DNA of 64,000 nucleotides from Serinus canaria (lineage: Eukaryota; Chordata; Aves; Passeriformes; Fringillidae), in contig NC_066333.1 in assembly GCF_022539315.1 (NCBI RefSeq), positions 11,685,001 to 11,749,000 on the forward strand, written 5' to 3'. Both the position numbers and the translations under genes were made by a program. Within the stretch, counting starts at the first letter, position 1, and every line of letters starts with the position of its first letter. This document shows positions 56,951 through 64,000 of this stretch, in pieces. The notes beneath the pieces were generated by a model that did no database searches, was not told the DNA's origin, and saw nothing but the letters and a program-made list of their open reading frames with translations.

Positions 56951-59900
56951 AATCAACTGGTGGTAACTGATTTTTGTTGTGAGAGTGCATTTCGTGGTTA
57001 ATGAAACCTGTCCCAGGTGCAAGCACTGTTGGCTGTCAGACCAGGGCTGAGTGTGGAATTCTTTGTGCTGTGTAGTAAAAGAATCTTTAAAATGTGCCAT
57101 CAGTTGCTGGAACTTCCCCTGCCTGTGGGGATCTGGAACTTGCAGGGAAGCCTCCTTCCAGGCTCAGGCAGCACCAGAGTTTTGTGTTCTTGGCAGCTTC
57201 ACACCACGGCTGGTCTTGTCTTACCTGTGAACTCCAGTCTGCTGCACATCTCCCTGTGGAAGCTGAGTGTTGGAACTTGGGAGCAGAGACCTGTTCTTGC
57301 TTTGGCATTGCACAAACAGCTTTTTAGCTCGGGGAATTTTTAAGGAGAAAGAAAGAGAAGCTGTTGTTACACCTGTTCCATATTTATCAATAGACACCAG
57401 AGGCTCAGAACGCTGTGGCAATTGTTACATTCCCTTCTTAAAGTGAACCAAATGAACAGAAATTGTTAAATGCCAGAGTACAATACAGCTTATAAAGCCC
57501 AACAGACATCAGGAAACTGGTGCTGATTGGGCTCTTACATGTTTTCCTGTTGCTTAGGAAAAGGAATTGTAGTCAGCTTGCAATCTCCCTGACATTGTTC
57601 CTGATGGAAGCAGACAAAAAGTACCAATGAAACAGAAGGGCTGCAATTTAGTTAATTTATGCAAAACACAATCAGTATTCAAACTGGGAGTTACCAAGCA
57701 GAAATGTATTGATAGAAAAGCTAAAATACTCTGTGCATAAATTGTGAAATATTAAAACGGGATTTCAAAGAGACTCCTGGAATTCACATAACTCTAGGCG
57801 AGAGAAGATTCAGGAGGGAATTTTGTCAGTGTCAAATTCATGAGGAGGGGCAGAGGGGCTGTGATTTAGTCCTCAGCACTCAGGCCATGCCTCCATGTGC
57901 TGCTCTGCTGTGGCACAGGAGCTTGGAGCCGTAAAGAAAAATAGAAAGAGCTTTTTCAGAAGAGTGATTAGCAGGGAGGATGATTGCTTATGAGGGGTGA
58001 CTGCTAAGGAGCCATGGCAGGGAGAGGATGGGGAGGGAAGAGCAGTGAAGAGATGGCAAAGGACTGAGAGAAATGGAACCGCAGATGAACTGGGGCACAC
58101 AATTCAAAGATTGTCTGTAGCATGTCCACACATTCTCTGCCTTCATTTTCTGAATTTGCAGTGTTGGGTTGTAACCACCAACTGTGTTCAAAGGCAAGCA
58201 GAAGCCAGCAGTGAGCTGTGCCTGAGGATCTGCTGACCAGTAAGGTTTAGGGAGGGTGGTGGTTTGCAGAGGGGAGCCAAAAGTTATTAATTTCCTACTC
58301 TGCCTCCAGCAGCCTGTTTAGGTTGGTTTGATGCCTAAGCCAGGCTGCAATTGAGGTTTGTGCTTTGGTTTCCCTTTGGGTTCCAGTGCTCTGTACACTG
58401 TTCTGTTTGCAGCATTTGCTGGACATGACTGTCTGGTGTGGGTTGCTGGTGTTTTTCTGGAATTCCTGTGTGTACAGGAGCTAATAAAGGAACTGTCAGC
58501 TCACAAAGCCCATAAATACAGTTCTACTGGCTTGGGATAAGAAATGCAGAGATCCCTTGGCCAAGCCTCTTCCATGGAATTTCTGATGCTATTTCAATTC
58601 ATTTGGTTTCCAGTAGCCAAACAACCACTGGGGTCAAGCAGAAGTCAAGATATAAAAATTGATGGCTCTGAGCCCCCTTACCTATGAGCTGCCATATGTT
58701 AGAGGAATGATCTAGACCATAGCAGTTGTCCTCTGTCCCCTGATGAGTGTTTGTATGCATAATTCAAATGTGTGCATGTGTTTGAATTCCAGCTTTTATT
58801 GATTGAATTGGACTCTGATAATAAACAGTATAAATAAATCAGAAGGGAGTTAAAGGACTGATGTGCTGGGGGGTTGGAATTAAAATGAGTGCAGTGACCT
58901 CGAGCAGGATGTAATTTCAAAAGTGCCTGAAATATGCTGATGGTATGAAATAAGGCTGGGGAAGTTGGAGGGAAAGAGGAACAAAACAAACTCATTCCAA
59001 ATGATTTGGATTTATCAGGATTACAGGCAGGTAAGTAGCTCATGCAGTTTATTGTAGGGAATAACTGAGGTAATGAGACCAGGGACCGAAAGTAATGACA
59101 GTGCAGTCAGAGTGAGAGTGGTGTGGAATGTGGATCAGAGCCTGTGGGAGGGCAGGTGCAGCACTTGTCATTGGTGTCAAACATGCAGGAATCCTCTCAC
59201 ACTGCCCTGGCAAAGCACAAACCTTCCAGAGGCTGAGATGTGTCTGGTGGTTTGTATATGAAGAGAGGAGAATCCAGCTTTTGATGTTACAGCAAACATG
59301 GTCTGTTACAGAGCTGCCTAATTGGTCATCACACTGATTTCAGACTAGAAAAGTTAAAAAATGCATTGTTTTGGGCTGATGAGGCACAGGAAAGCAAAGA
59401 GAAATTGGTGAATCCTTCCAGTTGGCTAATCTAGAGGTGGATTCTGTGGTTTTGAAAGTACTTGTTTTCTTCTGGTTTTCTTTCCTTCTTTTTAGTCCTA
59501 ATGTCTATTTTAATTTTTTTTTAATGTTTCATTTATCTCCTAAATTGTAAGCTTTGGATTTTTCTCAGTTGTGGCCAAGCAGCTTTTGAAACCAAATCAA
59601 AGGCAGAAAGAATAAAAGGAGAGCTCTGTGTTGAATTCTGTCAATGTCCTCACAGCTTTTATTGTTCTGATAAAGTCCATATTAATTGTTCCTGTTTAAA
59701 AGGGCTTTCTCTAACTTGACCTTTTACACTTATTTTTCACTGAAGAAATTAGATATTTGAAAATATAATTTTCCTGTTTTACCTTTTAGTGCCCCAGTTT
59801 TACATATATCCTGGAAGATTCCCAATAGTCCATAATTTCCAGTATCTTAATGCCTATGATTAAGGGCATATCAAAACACAGAGACTTCTCTCTTCCTTTG

Positions 59901-62900
59901 AGCTCTCCATGCTGCATCCCATGAAATCCTTTATTGTCTGGGAGCCACAGCTGAGTAAGACAGTGAGGAGCTACAGGGAAACCACAACTGGAAGGACAGA
60001 ATCTCAGGCAAGTCACAATTAACAATCTCCTACCCTGTCATATCAGAATTAAATCAGGAGTGGGGAAGGAATCCTTGGGGAAGTAAGAGATGCCCTTGGG
60101 ATTTTTCTTTTTGGAGTATTTTCAGGGGTTTGTGGCCTCTGGTTGACATGGTGCCCCTGCCTGGGATACTGGGAATGTGCTGGATGCCCTTTGAGATGAG
60201 CTCTCCCCCTGTGATTTTGATGTTGTTACAGTAATAAGGACAGAAGGATGCCCTCCATGTTGTGATATCCATTGGTTCTCCACAGCAAAGGATCAGTGTT
60301 GGCTACAGTCTGCAGCCTCAGAGTTCTGTTGTCAGCTTGGGCTGTTGTCACACACTTAGCTAATACCCTCCAGTAATTTTATTTCTTATTCACATGCACA
60401 CTTAATGTCCTTAGTCATTAGACTGAAAAATGTTAACCTTGTCATAGTTAGTGACTGGAAGCAGAAAAGTCCATTTAATTCTCAGGGGAATGAATTCTAA
60501 TTTTCTGCTTGTCAGAAAGTGGCATTTTACATATTTTTCTCTTTTCTTCCCCACCAGTTTAGTGCTAAATTTAAATGTGTATGTCATAGGAATAGACCTT
60601 TAGTCAGTGCTAAACACCCCAAAAGCCTTGGCAGGGTTCCAATGTATGAGAGTCTTGACCAAGAGCTGCTGCTAAAGCTCATTTCAGGCACTGCAGAGAA
60701 TGGGGGGGGGTGAGAATGAAAAGTTGAGATAAGAGGTCAGCTCAGAGGGCACATTAACATTGCATGTCAGGATGCATTTTTCCCCCAGCAAATATGGATG
60801 GATGAAAAGCAGCTCATCTGGAATAAAATGTCCAATGAAGAAATAAATTATGTTAATCAAGCAGACTAGTACTAATATTTGTCATTAAGATGTGACATCT
60901 TCTAATTAATGTCACAAATTACTGTGAGCCTTTAAAAACCACACTGGTGGAAAGGGAAGTTCTCTGCAGATACTGTGTTCCCTGATCTATGAAAGAGAAG
61001 AGCTTGTCTTGAAAAATAGATGGCATTTATGGCAAAGAGAAATAATCCTCCCACAGATTACAGCTGTTCACTGCATTGTTATGCTGGTGGTCTTATCTCA
61101 TCAGTGGATGTTTTATATGGTTCTTTTTATTTTATTTTTTGGATGCATTTTCATAAGGCTGTTCTGAGGAGGACATTGTGTACTGGGAGCTGGATGGCTT
61201 TTGAAAAAAGAGACACCACTACAAAGAACTCTGAGTTTAAATTGCAAAGATGGATGAAGTAAAAATGAGGGATGGTTATTTTGCTTTTTACAGATGGGAG
61301 CTGAAGGAGGGGAGGTGACTGTTGTGGCCAAAGTCACCCTGGGAGTCCCTGGAATTGCATCCTGATCTTTGAAGTGCAGTTCCAGTGTTTTGCCATATAT
61401 TGTCTTCTGTTCCCTTGCTGCTGAGTGTGGATTTGATATGCACATGTTTAATGAGCCAAGCATGTTCTGCATATGTTTAGCCAAATTGTGACCTCAGGGA
61501 CACGAGGGGAGTGCTCCCTGGCTGGGTAGGAGAGCCTCCATGGCTGGGCTCATCCAAGGACTGCAAAGCAGTGTTGGCATTTACTTTATGAAATGAAAGC
61601 TTGGTGTTTTAGCATCTGTGGGTTCTGGAGAGGCCTGGCAGGGCAGTGGGTGACGCTGCATGGCTGATTGTGTGACCCCTTGTGCTGTCTGAGCACCAGA
61701 TGCTGATTAATGATTAGTAACAAATTAACAAATCGATGCCACAGACAAATAAACATCCATTACAGGGGGCTCTCAAGTCTGTCCTCTGGGGGAGAAGGCA
61801 GACCTGCAGGCATCACATTCTTCATTGACACAAATGCCTCTGGACTCTGCTATCCTGACACATTGCAGAGGGAATGTACCCTTGAGATTAATTGTATTCC
61901 ATAGGTGGTTCAATATGTGCTGGCAAAAAACTGACATTTTGGGCTTAGTTTGGTTGTATGCAGATGTTCTTGCAGGGAAGGTGAGTGGTCAGCACAGTCA
62001 AAGTGAGCTCAGGAGGAGCAAGTCCTGCCCTGAAGGGGTTTATCTACAGGGACTCATTTCAGACAATACTTTGAAGTCTAAAGATAAGATCTCATTGCCC
62101 AAGCTCCCTCTGTAGCTTTGTGGAGAGCAAGGATCCTGTGGTGTATCTGAATTTGGACTGCAGTCCTGAATCATGACCAGAGTTTAAAAGTAATGCATGT
62201 GGCACATCAAACACTGCTGACCTGAGCCTCTCTCAGCCAAAATCAGGCAACAAACTGAGTTACTGTGTTGTCAACATTAGGCTGTCAGAAGCATAAAAAC
62301 TTCTGTGCATCTGGCCTTGTTTTTGAGAAATAAAAAAGCATTTAAAGTTGGTGTGGTACAGGAATGTGGAATGCAGGTAATTAATGCCCTTGTAACGACC
62401 AAAGGGAGAATTCAGACTGAATTCAGATGTGGTTTCTGAATCTGTACAAACACCTACAAATCCAGAATGGGACAGAGGAGTAAATAAATTCCTAATTGGC
62501 CTAGCTGATTTTTCCATTCTTCTTGCATAAGAAATGTGTCTGCAATTCTGTGCTATGCTTGGGGCATAATTTATGTATTGCAATAAATAACAAGTATATG
62601 TGTGCATAATTAGGAGGGACAATAAAGAAAAGCAGTTGATGAAATTGAATTATGCATAATAAAGCTGTAATTTTTCAGGGAAGGCTGAAAAATTAGTCAT
62701 CAGGAGAGAAAGTGAAGCTTGTTTATTTTCTTAGTGTTGTGAGAGACCTGAACTGGGACTTTGTATTTTTATGTCTCATGGGGTTTGGGCAATAAACCAA
62801 CATTTTGGAACTTGAGCTACAGGATAAACTTTGCAATCTGCCCTTAAGGGGACTTCAGGGGGCTTACAAGACAATGCTGTGTATTTATCTACTTTTCCAC

Positions 62901-64000
62901 AATAAAAATGTATAAATCTTCATTATAGAGCCCTTCTTCAAAAGATAAAGATTTGGCTCACTAGGTTTGAAGGGCTATTCTCATATTTGGATGCTTTTAC
63001 ACATCCATGACCATTCTGCATGTGCTTTATTCAGCTTCAAAACAAGTTCACCAACACTGCCAAACACACACATGAGATGAATGTAAAATACATTCCAAAT
63101 GATTGCAGTATTTATGTAATTTGGTGTTTTGTGTGTTCCAGAAACCCTCAACAGCTGGTCAACCCCAGCAGCACCAGTGAGCTGAGAGGGGCACAGGGAA
63201 TGCCAGGGTCTGGCTGCCCAGCAGAACCAGCCAGGTCCTGCCTGTCACTGCTGCCAGGTAAGGATGGATTAGCAGTGACTCCAAGAGTGCAAGTGAAAGG
63301 AAATGGAAAGCAGATTTAGGAAATTCTTTCTCCTTTGTGAGTCCTTTAAGTATAGAATTCTGCATCTATGCCTGCAGGGCGTTTTCACTGAGATTTGTTG
63401 AGTTTGAAGAAGGTGATTCCCTCTCAAGTTAAAAAGCTCTGGCCCGAGGTGAAGGAGTTAGGCTCAAGCTGTCCATTGCTTGTGGCTATCCCAGTAAAAT
63501 ACTGATTTGCTCAGCACTCCTACTTTAAACAAGCAGAAGGGCAAACAAACATAGTGAGAAACCTGGTTTGGTCAAATCTATGGCAAGAGCTTTTCTCATC
63601 TGCACATAAGTAACTGGAATTATTGTGGACACAGCTTCTGGGAGAGCAAAAGCATCAGCAGTGCTCTTTGGGAGCCAGGCTGTTGCCCAGTGTGCATTGA
63701 AGTGTGTTCCCTTTACCTGGCACCTGGCTCAACACTCCCAAAGGCTGTAGGTTAAAGTGAATTTTCCTACTTTAACTATTCAGGCCCATCTCGTGGAGCA
63801 GAGTTCTCTGACCCAGCAGCACCAGTGCCCCCGCACTCCGTTGTCCTGTGCAGAAGCAGCAGAGCCAGCCTGACTTCCCAGGCCTTGCCCTTAAGCAGCA
63901 AGGGCTGGTTTGTTGCCACAGAGAGCTCCCAGCTTGGCCTGTGACTACAGCCAGGGAGGAAATGAGGTGGGGGAGAAGGTCTCCATGTCCAAGTGAGCCC
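56951..64000. other. intergenic region downstream of PPP4R1L
   Basis: Seven kb with no recognisable exon, RNA gene or mobile element. In mammals the next loci on this side are ANKRD60 and C20orf85, and no ankyrin-repeat or C20orf85-like frame was seen. Two AT-rich, homeodomain-motif-rich stretches (60780-60930 and 62360-62720) look like candidate conserved non-coding elements. Confidence 0.6.
60887..60915. repeat. overlapping short inverted repeats
   Basis: AAGATGTGACATCTT (60887-60901) is a 7-bp-arm palindrome. GTGACAT (60892-60898) also pairs with ATGTCAC (60909-60915), so two hairpin or dimer-site arrangements overlap, with TAATTA between them. Confidence 0.75.

Noticed and set aside
56951..64000. 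Exons of ANKRD60 or C20orf85
   Set aside because: No ankyrin repeats and no C20orf85-like segments were seen in any frame, including the 63020-63365 frames.

Overview
The window is vertebrate nuclear DNA, most likely from a bird. It holds spliced genes with GT-AG introns, CpG-island promoters, long AT-rich introns and very few interspersed repeats. Two short repeat fragments have the look of CR1 LINE 3' ends (about 5400-5455 and 20855-20957), which is typical of avian genomes. The gene order matches the human 20q13.32 block PPP4R1L-RAB22A-VAPB, read in reverse here. The species cannot be named from the sequence.

Layout: (1) 1-13.6 kb is the 5' end of VAPB on the minus strand: exon 1 CDS at 13228-13285, a CpG-island promoter, and 13.2 kb of intron 1 running off the left edge. 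(2) 13.8-17.2 kb is intergenic. (3) 17.2-35.2 kb is the complete RAB22A gene on the minus strand, with seven coding exons encoding 194 residues, a C-terminal Cys-Cys, and a 3' UTR of probably about 6 kb. (4) 35.1-35.4 kb is a head-to-head CpG-island promoter with 336 bp between the two start codons. (5) 35.4-56.95 kb is a complete, intact PPP4R1L gene on the plus strand, with 20 coding exons encoding 956 residues and a 3' UTR of about 2.9 kb. (6) 56.95-64 kb is intergenic, with no gene recognised.

I assembled every exon junction by hand. Reading frame and splice phase are continuous through all 7 RAB22A exons and all 20 PPP4R1L exons. PPP4R1L is annotated as a pseudogene in human, so an intact copy is notable. 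The three genes are the paralogues of RAB31, VAPA and PPP4R1, which sit together in the same relative arrangement on human 18p11. The block therefore looks like one half of an ancient duplicated gene trio.

The proteins do different jobs. RAB22A is an early-endosome GTPase, VAPB is an ER membrane tether, and PPP4R1L is a HEAT-repeat regulatory subunit of protein phosphatase 4. Only RAB22A and PPP4R1L share an obvious control region. There is no CRISPR array, operon or mobile gene cassette, and I found no wholly new system. The most interesting details are a duplicated splice donor in RAB22A exon 6 that would add 8 residues in frame, an in-frame alternative acceptor at PPP4R1L exon 12, paired YY1/TISU start elements in the shared promoter, and a 23-bp minisatellite in the VAPB promoter.
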